Assembly: GCA_036023115.1 (NCBI GenBank) | Contig: JAYKKT010000079.1 | Span: 13,693,501-13,757,500 of the forward strand | Direction: 5' to 3' | Source: Brasenia schreberi | Taxonomy: Eukaryota; Streptophyta; Magnoliopsida; Nymphaeales; Cabombaceae | DNA length: 64,000 bases | Shown here: in pieces, positions 34,230 to 44,874 of the stretch | Layout of the letters: every line of letters starts with the position of its first letter | Numbering within the stretch: position 1 is the stretch's first letter | The notes under the pieces: generated by a model | What the model saw: only the letters and a program-made list of their open reading frames with translations | Database searches by the model: none | Told to the model about the DNA's origin: nothing | Made by a program: the position numbers and the translations under genes

Positions 34230-35095
34230 ATTGATCAAAGAGCAACTCCTCAATTATTTCTGCTAATAGATTGGTCATAACTCTTGAAATGGTAGAATCG
34301 GGACCTATGTCCTATGCAAGTTGAAAGTACAAATTAACAACAGAGTTCACTTCATTCTCATTCTTCACCCTATCATTTCTTATAACATTAGCACCATTTG
34401 GAAGGCACAATACATACTCTTGATGTCTCATTTCCAATGGTAGAGCTGGTATGGAATCCTATAATAGAACATCTGTGAAGATTTTTTAATAGATCAACAA
34501 CTTCTTGCTCTAGTAAGTTCCCATGGCAAAGGCCTTCCACATACAACTGGGAAAAATATCTTTAGACTGAAAGCTTCCAAATCAGCAAGACGTATTTTCT
34601 TTAGACAAGAAAGCTTGTCATCCACATGCCAAAAGCTCTGACGAAGGATTTCCATCCTTAAGTAAGAAGAATGGTTCAAAGGTCTCATATTTGTGTTCCT
34701 AAAGGACCTCTCCATATCCTCTTTAATAACCTTGAATCGATCAACAGAAGGCAGGAAATCTCTGGATTTTGATAAAATTTTGTGGAGAAATATCAGCAGC
34801 TTATCATTGAAACCATAAAACTTTAACTCAAGCTTGTCCCCTGAGACAGATATGGAGCTCTCTAGTTTGGCCACACCAGCCTGATATAACATTTCATTTA
34901 GCTCATCTCTAAGAAGATTTATAAACAACTCTGTAAGAACACACTAGTCTGTTGTACGATATGAATCCTTCACAGTTATCAAAAAATAGGTGTTTGCACA
35001 TGGAACATTGAAGATCTTGTCAAGCTTGTACCAGAATTTAACATTACGTCCATCAACTATGCATTTTGGAAGATCCATATCCTCAAGACGCTTTT
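34230..35095 (-). pseudogene. Captured nardilysin-like M16 peptidase fragment (main part)
   Basis: Reading leftwards from 35095: LPKCIVDGRNVKFWYKLDKI, ANTYFLITVKDSY, FINLLRDELNEMLYQAGVAK, KLELKFYGFNDKL, DRFKVIKEDMERSFRNTNMR, SSYLRMEILRQSFW. After frameshifts come LPLEMRHQEYVLCLPNGANV and ENEVNSVVNLYFQL. This is a contiguous intron-less run of about 280 residues from the non-catalytic middle/C-terminal half of plant nardilysin-like (M16) peptidases. The zinc motif HXXEH lies elsewhere in the protein and is absent. In the parent protein the WFG..Y segment precedes this run, but in the element it follows it, so the order is rearranged. Several stops and frameshifts. Confidence 0.75.
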
Positions 35096-35499
35096 GCTGT
35101 TATGCACTTCATTCTCGTTCCATGAATTCAAGTCATGTTTATTCACCGATCCATCTGCCTGTGTAGAGGATATCATGGTTGCTGGAGCTGCAATTATGGC
35201 CACAGATATCATGGAAATCTTGGTAAAAAATTCATCTGCAACAATGATGGTTAATGAGCCCTTCTTAAATGCCATAACAGTTTACAGACGTAATGATTGT
35301 TTTTCAACATTAAATTCTTTGCTCGACCATATGCACTTAATTTCAGTCGCCATATGTAATAAATGCAGCCAATTAGAGACGCCAAACACCAGTCCATAAT
35401 AATTTGTAGTTCCAAAGCCATAAAGTTCTCCAGGCTGCCATTAAAGATGCCAAATTGCAGGATATGGAGGCCCTACTATCAGTGACACAGAATAACTAT

Positions 35500-35735
35500 A
35501 TTCCATAACAGCCACCATATGCCATAACTCCAACCACCATATAGTTATCGTTTTTGACTTCCTTGGGAATACACACTACAGCCACCATAACTCCAGCCAC
35601 CATAAAGTTATCGTTTTTGACTTCCTTGAGAATACACACTACAACTGCCATAACTCCAGCCACCATACAGTTATCATTTTTGATTTCCTTGAGAATACAC
35701 ACTGCACCCGCCATAACTCCACCCACCATAATTAA
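35500..35735 (-). repeat. 66-bp tandem repeat, about 3.5 copies
   Basis: The minus strand encodes the repeating peptide KEVKNDNFMVAGVMAVVVCI in one open frame (35801-35496). The 66-bp period keeps the frame. On the plus strand the unit contains CCACCATAACTCCAGCCACC. The source is unknown. Confidence 0.85.
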
Positions 35736-36240
35736 TGGTGGCCACCGAATCCAAAATAACAGTTCCATAAGCAAACTTTCATCGGTCCCTTTTTTTTTCA
35801 AGGCTCAACAGAAACTAGCTCAAGCTTCACCACATATTGTTGTCTTTCGAAAACAATTAGAATAGTAACTATTATGTCAACCCAGATGAATTCATGGAGA
35901 CTGACATCAATATACAACAAGAGAACATTATTCCTATGGGCTTTTTCTTCAATCTGTAATTTCTACCATATTTGGGCATCCTATGTTTCTCAATCTCATG
36001 TAGCAGAAAGGGCCATGGCTCTCCTCATCAGTAGTCCCCTTTTGAGTCTAAGGAGGTCACAAATTCGACACAGTCAGAGGTTTGCCAGACTGCCTATCCC
36101 CCTAGCTTGCCAAATAAAAGTTCACATGTTAGAAACGGTAATCCAATCTTCTTCTCCATGAATCTGAACCAAGCTTCACACTCATTACAAACTAGAAATA
36201 CCCGTTTTGATGAAACTATATTGTCAGATTATCATCTCTT
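35736..36240 (-). other. Unassigned interior of the gene-capturing element
   Basis: I do not recognise any family in either strand here. It may be a further captured fragment. Confidence 0.35.
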
Positions 36241-36245
36241 TTTAC

Positions 36246-36440
36246 TCACTGGTCTTGCGAAGCATGATTCTGTACATTCCTTTCTTCAGCAAGATGAATT
36301 AAAGTTGATGACTCTTCAATTGAACCACATTCAACATAATTTGGAGGAATCCGCATTCCTAGCGCATGCATAAATTGAAAAGCCATCCTACCAATGAAGA
36401 CCAGTGTATCACACTTTAAAATAAAATGTCTTAGAGCCTT
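36246..36440 (-). pseudogene. Captured phosphoglycerate-kinase-like fragment
   Basis: The minus strand reads KCDTLVFIGRMAFQFMHALG, MRIPPNYVECGSIEESS and LIHLAEERNVQ. This resembles the PGK segment around CD.L..GGMAFTF..A.G, in the divergent plant form with FVG.M.FQIMHALG..VP. No intron visible. The family is a moderate call because only about 55 residues remain. Confidence 0.5.
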
Positions 36441-36494
36441 CTTCTTCTCCAAAAGATTACCACCACTAATATTTATTCACATCATCTAACCCAC

Positions 36495-36714
36495 AATATT
36501 TATATCAGCATAACCTTTTTCTCAGATAATCCTTCAACTCGTGAACCACTTGAGCATCTTTCATAAATAAAATAGCATAGAAATCAACCTGATTTTCCAC
36601 CCCAAAAAACTTAATATCATCCCAATCCTTTTCAGTAATGGATGGTAGTGTCACACTCTCTCCAAGACCTTCCGCTGCTTCGTCTCCAAATCCTCCACCT
36701 TCTACTACTCCCAA
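36495..36714 (-). pseudogene. Captured plastid-type pyruvate kinase fragment
   Basis: The minus strand reads VTLPSITEKDWDDIKFFGVE, NQVDFYAILFMKDAQVVHEL, KDYLRKRL and then, after a frameshift, YADINIV. It matches plastid pyruvate kinase at LPSITEKDWDDIKFGV.N.VDFYAVSFVKDA.VVHELK.YL. One extra codon (FF) and a frameshift mark decay. It lies 10-240 bp inside the primer site, so it replaces the usual leader/gag. Confidence 0.78.
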
Positions 36715-36724
36715 TGATAAAAAA

Positions 36725-36738
36725 TGGCTCTGATATCA
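36725..36738 (-). other. Primer-binding site (initiator tRNA-Met)
   Basis: TGATATCAGAGCCA on the minus strand, directly behind the 5' LTR. The canonical plant sequence is TGGTATCAGAGCCA. Confidence 0.85.
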
Positions 36739-37073
36739 TGTAGAAATCCAGAGACACATTATAGAAGATTAAAATAAGAATATCTCTAATATTATAGAGG
36801 AAAAACATGAGTGATTGAAGGGGCGGACCTCCAATGGAGGCTGCCCCCCCTCTTCTCCACACTTTCTTACAACACAACCTCAACTCCTAATACAACCTAT
36901 CAATCCTTATATAAGGAGCTGTAAAACGAAAATTAACCAAAATGACCAAAATACCCCTAGTACAGAAAATTATCAAAATGCTCTTAGTATTTCGGGCAAG
37001 TACAATAATACCTAAAAACATCAGAAATTATAAAACTAACACTAAGAACACTAGATAAACATATTCTTTAACA
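36739..37073 (-). repeat. 5' LTR of the gene-capturing element
   Basis: 335 bp. The palindromic TATA-like TCCTTATATAAGGA is at 36904-36917. The inverted repeat at 36820-36847 lies about 60 bp downstream of it in the transcribed (minus) direction. Confidence 0.9.
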
Positions 37074-38149
37074 CTTCACATGATATTTATTGATCTAGAA
37101 AAAACTTATGATAGGGTACTGAGGGAGGTTTTTTTGAGAACTTTGGAAAAAAGAGGTATCCCATTGACATGCATTAACCTTATAAGAGACATGTATGATA
37201 GTGCAAAAACATGTATGAGGACTCATGAATGAATGATAGACTTCTTTGAAGTTAATATTGGGTTACATCAAGGATCAACTTTAAGTCTATACTTATTTAT
37301 AATGGTGATTAATGAGTTAACAAAACATATTCAAGATGAAATACCTTGGTGTATGTTATTTGCAGATGACATTGTGTTAGTAGAGGAGTCTCAGGAAAAA
37401 GTTAATAGAAAATTAGAACTATGGAGAGAAACCTTAGAAAGCAAAGGCCTTCGACTTAGTAGAACAAAGACAAAATATATGGAATGTAAGTTTGATCATT
37501 TGGTTACTTCAGAGGACATAAAAATTAAAATTGGCACACATTGCATCTCCCAAAAGGAAAGTTTTAAATACCTAGGAACAATTTTTCAGAGTGATGGAAG
37601 AATTGATGGATAGAATTAGTGGTGGTTGGTTTAAATGGAGAGGAGCATAAGGTATTCTTTGTGATAAGAAGATACCATTAAAGTTAAAAGGTAAATATTA
37701 TAGAGCAGCAATTAGACCTGTCATGTTTTATGGTTCTGAGTGTTGGACAGTTAATTATCAACATGTACAAAAGATGTCAGTGACAGAAATGAAGATGTTG
37801 AGATGGTTGAGTGGTCATACAAGAAAAGACTGTATACATAATGACGTTATTAGAAACAAATTAAGAGTGACACCAATAGAGGATAAAATGAGAGAATATC
37901 GTTTAAGTGGTTTGAACATATAGAAAGAAGATCAAAAGAAGAACCTATAAGAAGGTACGAAAAACTAGATTTTAAAAGTATTAAAAGAGGTAGAGGGCGA
38001 CTACAAAAGTGTTGAAATCAACAATAAAGAATGATCTAGCTTATTGTGAGTTAACTGCTAATATGACACACGATAGGGATCGGTGGAAACAAAGAATGCA
38101 TGTAGTCGACCCCTCTAGTATGAGAAAAGGCTTAGTTGTTGTTGTTGTT
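37074..38149 (+). mobile_element. RTE LINE, downstream half
   Basis: It resumes the frame cut at 31795: HMIFIDLEKTYDRVLREV, then RTLEKRGIPLTCINLIRDMY, LHQGSTLSLYLF, the catalytic [21 protein letters not shown] and the C-terminal ECWTVNYQHVQKM. It ends in (GTT)n. A few stops and frameshifts. It is the longest RTE copy in the window. Confidence 0.88.
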
Positions 38150-38157
38150 GTATGAGT

Positions 38158-38883
38158 TGTATTATTGCAAAGGCAACTAGATATACAATTTAGCTATATT
38201 GTTATACTTACTAGTGATTGCATCAAACATCTCTTCTACAATCTTACATTCTTTGAAGATCCTAATTATGTCATCTTTTATGTAAGTCAACATTATAGCT
38301 TTAGCAAGAATATCATCTCTAGAGAAGATTGTATAACTTTTCTTTCCTCAATTGAGACTTTTGTAATAGATTTAGTCCAGGTTATTTTTAGGATATAATT
38401 TATACCCTTTAGAGTTAAGGTTAAGGAGATACACATTAGAAAGTTCAAATCATTCAACTTTTGAATTTTAGCCAACTTAGAAGCACAAACTCTGGATATC
38501 ATTTTTAGTCTTAATATTTGGTAAATTTCTCAAAAAATAAGAGGGTGTTACCATTCAAGTATATAAACAAGTAAGAAGATACAAATGTTCTAATTAGCAA
38601 CATAAAAATACATACAAGCACAAAAGTTAATGCTAATATAAGCATTAAATGGTAATTTTTGAGAAATTACTAGTAGTAGTTTGCAAATATCAATATACAC
38701 CTCTATACGGTCAATAGTTATTTCATGTGCTATTTTGAAAATAAAAGAAATAGTTGTACCAAAAAAAAAAAATTTCTTACGGAATATCCAAACACGATAG
38801 GAACAAATATGAAATTTCTGCAAGAAGTACTGATCAACAATTGGCACAAAAGTTAAATAGTCTATCTTAAAATTAATTTAAAC
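38158..38883. other. Unassigned AT-rich sequence between two RTE copies
   Basis: Nothing recognised. Confidence 0.35.
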
Positions 38884-38900
38884 TACTTATTAATAATTCA

Positions 38901-39834
38901 TGAAGGAATGATATACTTCTTTGAAGTTAATATTGGGCTACATCAAGGATAAACTTTAAGTCTATACTTATTTATAATGGTGATTGATGAGTTAACAAAA
39001 TATATTTAAGATGAAGTACCTTGGTGTATGTTATTTGGAGATGATGTTGTGTTAGTGGAGGAGTTAAAGGAAAAAGTTAAAAGAAAATTGGAACTATGGA
39101 GAGAAACATTAGAAAGTAAAGGCTTCCAACTTAGTAGAACAAAAACAAAATACATGGAATGTAAGTTTGATCATTTGTTACTTCAAAAGACACATAAATT
39201 AAAATTGGCACACATTGCATCCTCCAAAAAAAAGTTTTAAATACCTAGGGTCAATTTTTTGGAGTGATGGAAGAATTTATGGAGATGTTACGTATAGAAT
39301 TAATACTGTTTGGTTAAAATAGAGAGGAGCATCATGTATTTTTTGTGATAAGAAGATACCATTAAAGTTAAAAGGTAAATATTATATAGCAGCAATTAGA
39401 CCTGTCATGTTTTATGGCTTTGAGTGTTGGGCAGTTAATCATCAACATGTACAAAAGATGTTTGGGATAGAAATGAAGATATTGAGATGGATGAGTAGTC
39501 ATATAAGAAAATACCGTATACATAATGAGGTTATTAGAAACAAATTAAGAGTGACACTAATAGAAGATAAAATGAGAGAATATTGTTTAAGATGATTTGA
39601 ACATATAGAAAGAAGATCAAAAGAAGAACTTATAAGAAGGTACGAAAAACTAGATTTTGAAAGTATTGAAAGAGATAGAGGATGACAACAAAAGTGTTGG
39701 AAAGAAACAATAAAGAATGATCTAGCTTATTGTGAGTTAACTGCTAACATGGCACATGATAGGGTTATGTGGAAACAAAGAATCCATGTAGCCGACCCCG
39801 TCTAGTATGGGAAAAGGCTTAGTTGTTGTTGTTG
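38901..39834 (+). mobile_element. 5'-truncated RTE LINE with perfect 17-bp target duplication
   Basis: Flanked by TACTTATTAATAATTCA at 38884-38900 and 39835-39851. It encodes the RT from HEGMIYFFEVNIG to the end with stops; the catalytic motif reads LFGDDVVLV. It ends in (GTT)n. Confidence 0.93.
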
Positions 39835-39851
39835 TACTTATTAATAATTCA

Positions 39852-41361
39852 AAATTTTCAAGTACTTATTTATCTTCCCTCTCTCTTTATTTTGTTGTTC
39901 TTTCGATCTTCACCTATCTAATCGCCTTGCCTCTCGGGGTCAACCATGATTTTGAGAGTACCCAAGGAACAACATCTCCTGCATCAATCATCTAATCTTT
40001 CTTTCTAATCTCTATGGTCCTAGTGCACTCGTCAATGAACATCACAAAGTTTCCTACCCTTCAAGTGTAGTATAGGAATATAAGAAGACTTTTGGTTACT
40101 ATTGTCTTGATAAGGTGATGTGGTTCAACTACTGATAGTTGATCAAGGGCCACTTTGTCACTGATTAAAAACCTCACATACTTTAGAGGGGGTTTAAACT
40201 TCAGTGATGACAATAAGACTTGTCCCACTCAACCCCTTCACTTGATAAGACAGGAGAGGAGGTGCACAAACCCTTCCTAGTGCCGATAGCTTCTCTTTTG
40301 AAGGCATCCCTCTCTCTTGCACATCCTCCTTCTAAGCATTAGGCCCTCTCTCACTCATACTTTTGAAAGAAAGAAGGTGGGCATAAAAGGCTTAGAAAAA
40401 AAAATCTCTTTATTGAGATATCAAGGCACTAAAAGGACTCAAAGACTTTCCTTAAGAGACCTTCAATGCTTGCTTGCTTGAATGGATGAATGAATACCTC
40501 ACCCCCAAATCCTCATGTCTATTTATAGGCACGGGGAAGGATGGGTGCTGGTTCTTGGAAAGCCTCTAGAGTCATTTGGTTAGGAAGTCTTTGGAGCTCT
40601 CTAGTTAGGGAACCCCTTCTACACTGATGTTGAAATTAGGAGAACTTCTTAGAAACTCCTAAACTTAAGTAGTTAGAATTTGGAAACTTTGACAAATCTG
40701 TAGAGCATGTTTGTTACAAGAGAGTTTTACACATTTCCATGGGCTATAAAAAGGCACCAAAGAAGTTATTTGGTTCAAGATGAAGTTGGTGGCCTCAATG
40801 GTGCAACACCCTTCCTACAACGGCACCGGGTGCACAATATGTTGGGAAGTGGGTGCATGTGGCTGGGGGGTGTAATGCACACACAAGAGTCAATCCTATG
40901 ACATACTCTGCATGTCTCAGTGCTTCCTAATTGCAGTATTTTCTTTAGGTAGCATGCAAGCAATGGCACCCTTGACACTCTTAGTGTTTCGCAAGGAGGA
41001 TCCATGAGCAACACTGTGCTTCCCATGAGTTCTTCATTTGACTAACGTCCAATAGGACCAAACATTCTCTGATGCCAAATCTGTCATGTCTATATCATCA
41101 GAAGAGTCTACGAAGCTCATAACGTTATCAACACTTGGCCAACTTAAGGGACGAACATGCTCATGACATGTCACTATTTGAGGAGCAACGTGCTGTGAGT
41201 GCCCCTTTATCCTGAAGATGACGTGATTGAACCATATTCTTCTTGAGATCGATGATGAAACATGCTTAAGGTGTTATATTAAAATGATAGACGCGCCTTG
41301 GTACGTCGCTTTTTGAAGGTTGATGCATCTTGAACAAGTCATTGTTTGGAAGGTGACATGC
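39852..41361. other. Unassigned sequence, possible LTR-like block on the minus strand
   Basis: No coding domain seen. On the minus strand 40530-40511 reads CCTATAAATAGACATGAGG, a good TATA box followed by a leader-like sequence, as in an LTR promoter. I could not find a partner LTR. Confidence 0.35.
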
Positions 41362-41366
41362 ATTGG

Positions 41367-43694
41367 TGTAGACATGAAAATTCTCATTCCCAAGTTTATG
41401 AGATAAACTTGAAATGAAAGTTTTCATACCTACGCTTGCGCGAGCGTGCCAACTAGTTCAAAACTAGCAAATATTTGAAAATTTTAGACTTCTAGGCGAT
41501 TGTGTGCAAGCGAACTCTTTTCGCTTTAGACTTTCTTAAACCGATGCTCAAGAGTCAGTCTAAGTGCTTGAGAATTTCAGTTTTGAAACCAAGATGAACT
41601 CCAAATCTCGTGAAGAGTTGGTGTTTTGTGAAAGAAGTAATATGTGCACTTGATTCAAGACTTTGAAATGAACAAGTCCTGAAAAATAAAAAGTTTTGTT
41701 TTCAGGGTTTGTTTCCCAAACTGATCTTAATGACTTATAGACCTCCAAAAATCACCAAAATTTTATTAGACGAATACTATGGCGTAGAGGATTTGTGGCA
41801 CTTTACAAATCTAAAATCGGAGTTGTTTTGCAGCCACAGTAAATCAATGAATCAATACTTCTCAAGTGCCCAGAACTATCCTGTCACAGAAATATAGAGA
41901 CCCAAAGATAAGTCCGTATCTCGGCGGCCCGAGTTCCAAATTTGGTGAATTTGATATTGTTGGAAAGCTATGGAGGTAAGCTTTCCAATGAATCAAAATT
42001 CAATTGATTTAGACTCCTATACACAGAGTTATGGGATAAAAGCCAAGGCTATATTGTAGAGAAACTGACTATGCAAACAATGGATAGATTTTTGTTTGGT
42101 TTTATCCAGTTTTATTTACGTAGCTAGACAGCTCTAAAATTCTTGAGAATTTTATTTCTAAGACTTGGGTGTGTGAACAGAGTGTTCCTAAAATTTCAGC
42201 ACGTTTGGACCATAGAATCAAGAATTAAAAATACAACAATGAGAGGTGCAGATGCAGAAAATGATTTTCAGACTTTCATAGAGAGTATGTGCAAATGCAA
42301 ACTCACACCAAAGCAAATTGCAGCAACCCATAGTTCCGAATTGAAATTGCTGAAATATAAAGGAATTGAAATTATTTTATAGCTTATGCATATAAGGGGT
42401 TAGAAGTATAGAGGGTTTATAGTATATAAGAAGGAAGAAACATAACATCAAACATATAGCGTGCGTGTGTGTGCATAATGTTTCATCCATCAAATGAAAG
42501 TTGCAGTAAATCCTAACTTATTACAACGTGGGGGGAGATAAAACTCCATTATTACAACCTCATTTAATTTAATTGGAATGAAGAAGATGCATTGCCATTG
42601 AATAAAAAAAAGGTACTTACACGAATCGGCGCAATAACTGGATATTCAAGAATGAATTCCGGAGCTCTTTGGTTCCTTCTTCTTCACCCAAACTCCATAG
42701 CACACTCTCACCTATCTATCCTCTTTCCACACTTGAAAATCACGTCCCTCTAGGTTGGAGTCTTCCTTTCCTCACCTAGAACACAACCCCCAATGTTTAA
42801 AGCCTCTCTCTCCACTCTTTCCAAGATTCATCCAAGTTGGGTTTCACGCCCCTCCCCTTGGCCCTTTTTATAGGCCAAGAAAGGCTGACTCTAGCCTCTT
42901 CTATGGGGCGGGCTGGACCTTGATCCAATGAGTTTGGATCCACTTTGGCCCAACCTTTTAATGGTCCCCCTTGTTTTGACCTAGACCCGCCCCATATAGG
43001 CTGGTTTCCATGTGAACCTAGCCCTAGTTTTGGGCTCAATGGCACTTGAGATGACCGGCCAATGCTCGTTCTACTCGGTATTTGTCTTGACCAAGTCTTT
43101 GCCGAGTTGTTTTGAATTGATGTTTGATGCACCAAGCCCCCTATACTCGGCCCGTGACTTTGAACCAGGTCGTATGCTTTGTGCTCCACCCGGTTATGTG
43201 TTGGCTTCGAAGTTGGCTCATGTACCATCCGGTTGTGCCTTGGCTATGTCTTGACTGGCCAAGCTCGGCTTTGCTTGGTTTCTTCATGGCTTGATCTTGA
43301 GTAGATGAATTACTTCCCACGTATGACTGGTCCTTGAACCATTTTCATCCCATGTGGCTTTGGTGAAGTAGACCTTTCCCATTTGGTGCATTTGGCCGAA
43401 TTGATTCCATCTTCGGTTTTTGGCTTGGACTTGAAGATCTCCATGGGGCTTGAACTTTCTTCCAAGTCGAGATATTTGTTGCATTTGCCTTCCTTCACAT
43501 GATGGCATTTGGGCTGGGTTTGTCTTGGTTTTGTAAGTGGGCTTTAGTTCAAAACATAGGTTTGATTGAAACTTGTAAAATTTTAAAACTTCAAACAAGT
43601 TCGCATTTGATGTTTTGAACTTTGAAACAATCTTTAAAGTTTGATGAACCTTTTTGAGATATTTTGAAAATATTTTTATTTTCAGGTGTTTACA
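41367..43694 (-). repeat. 3' LTR of the Tat element
   Basis: 2328 bp. TATA-like GGCCTATAAAAAGGGCC on the minus strand at 42876-42860. It contains about 45 bp near 42190-42235 that are absent from the 5' LTR. Confidence 0.92.
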
Positions 43695-44874
43695 GATGCC
43701 TCTCTTTGGCATTAATCTAATTGTGTTTGGATAATGTCAAAGAAGAAAAACACTCTTTTACTTTTCTTTCTGAACCTTTCTCAAGACCATGGATCATCCG
43801 AGTGCCTAACTCCTTAATGATAAGTAAGAGGGGACTTAGAGCCAAAGGGGCCTCAATCTGCTATGACCTTGGTCCTAATGACAATCATGTACTCCATGGT
43901 TTGACATGCATGCATGGGCATGTGTGAGGAACATAAGTGATATGCGCACGATGATTCTTTTAGAGACTCTAATCATACAATGATCGAACTTGGGGGGACT
44001 TGTGAAGGTCGGCTACCCCAAGTGAGTATGGCCCTTATGCTTCTTGATATTTCGAGGTTTTCAAAGCTTTCAAGAGAAAGGGAAAATCCTTTTAGCTTCA
44101 ATCACAAGGATATCTAGCTTCTTGTATTTCCCTTTACTCGAGTCATAATACCTACTACTTGGTAGAGGTTTTATAGTAAAACTAGGAAACATTGCAAAAC
44201 TCTCCTACTTACACAACAAAGTCTAATTCTCAAACAAAATAAGATTCAAATGAATAAATCCTATTCCTACTTTAGGATTTTCCTAGATAAAACCTTTCTC
44301 CGCTGGGATAAGTCATAGGGATGGGGAAAAAATTACCACAGTCCCTTTTAAAGCGTCCCGTGATTTAAGACCAAGAAGTGAAAAATTTGCTATTTTTGAG
44401 CTTTTGACAAATTTTGTCTTCTTTCATAGAGGGCCTCTCCTTTTCTTTTTGGAGGAATTTTCTTTTGCTTTCCCTTTTTTCTTTTTCAATCAAAGAACTC
44501 TTTTTTTCAACTTTGCTTTTTCTTTTCTTTTGAAGATGAGTTTTTGGAAGGATATCCTCTTTTTCTATTTTGCCAAATTTTCCTTTTTGGGAAGGAGAAG
44601 TGAAATGGGGAGAGACTTATCCCAATAGTTTACTCGATTCATCTAAGATCATCCTATTTCGAAATAGCATATACCACTTGGAAATATTTTGCTATTTTGA
44701 ACAAGGCTCGATTTTGTAAGATGGAAAATTTTGAAATATAGCCCATAAATTTTGAAAACTCTACCTTTCATAAGGCCTTAATTCCCTTGTTTAGGGTCAC
44801 ATAATCCACCTTGATCCTTCTTTAAGAAGTTCAAAGGAGATCCCATTTAAAACATTTTTTAAAAAGAGTAGACC
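43695..44874 (-). other. Tat element interior between integrase and 3' LTR
   Basis: About 1.2 kb without recognisable coding. On the plus strand 44400-44620 is T-rich. Tat relatives often have a long untranslated stretch here. Confidence 0.5.

Larger units (their letters stand above)
31796..37073 (-). mobile_element. Complete non-autonomous gene-capturing LTR retrotransposon
   Basis: 5278 bp flanked by the 5-bp target duplication CTTCA (31791-31795 and 37074-37078). It has LTRs 31796-32133 and 36739-37073, both starting TGTAGAAATC and ending AACA on the plus strand. The primer site TGATATCAGAGCCA (36738-36725, minus) matches the initiator tRNA-Met complement TGGTATCAGAGCCA with one change. 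A polypurine tract GAGGGGGG lies at 32141-32134 (minus). No gag, protease, RT or integrase is seen. The 4.6 kb interior holds sense-strand fragments of host genes and tandem repeats. It must have been mobilised in trans, probably by a copia-type element (inference from the primer site and 5-bp duplication). Confidence 0.9.

Noticed and set aside
44404..44628. Phenylalanine-rich plus-strand frame
   Set aside because: Translation of a T-rich stretch in the Tat element 3' region.
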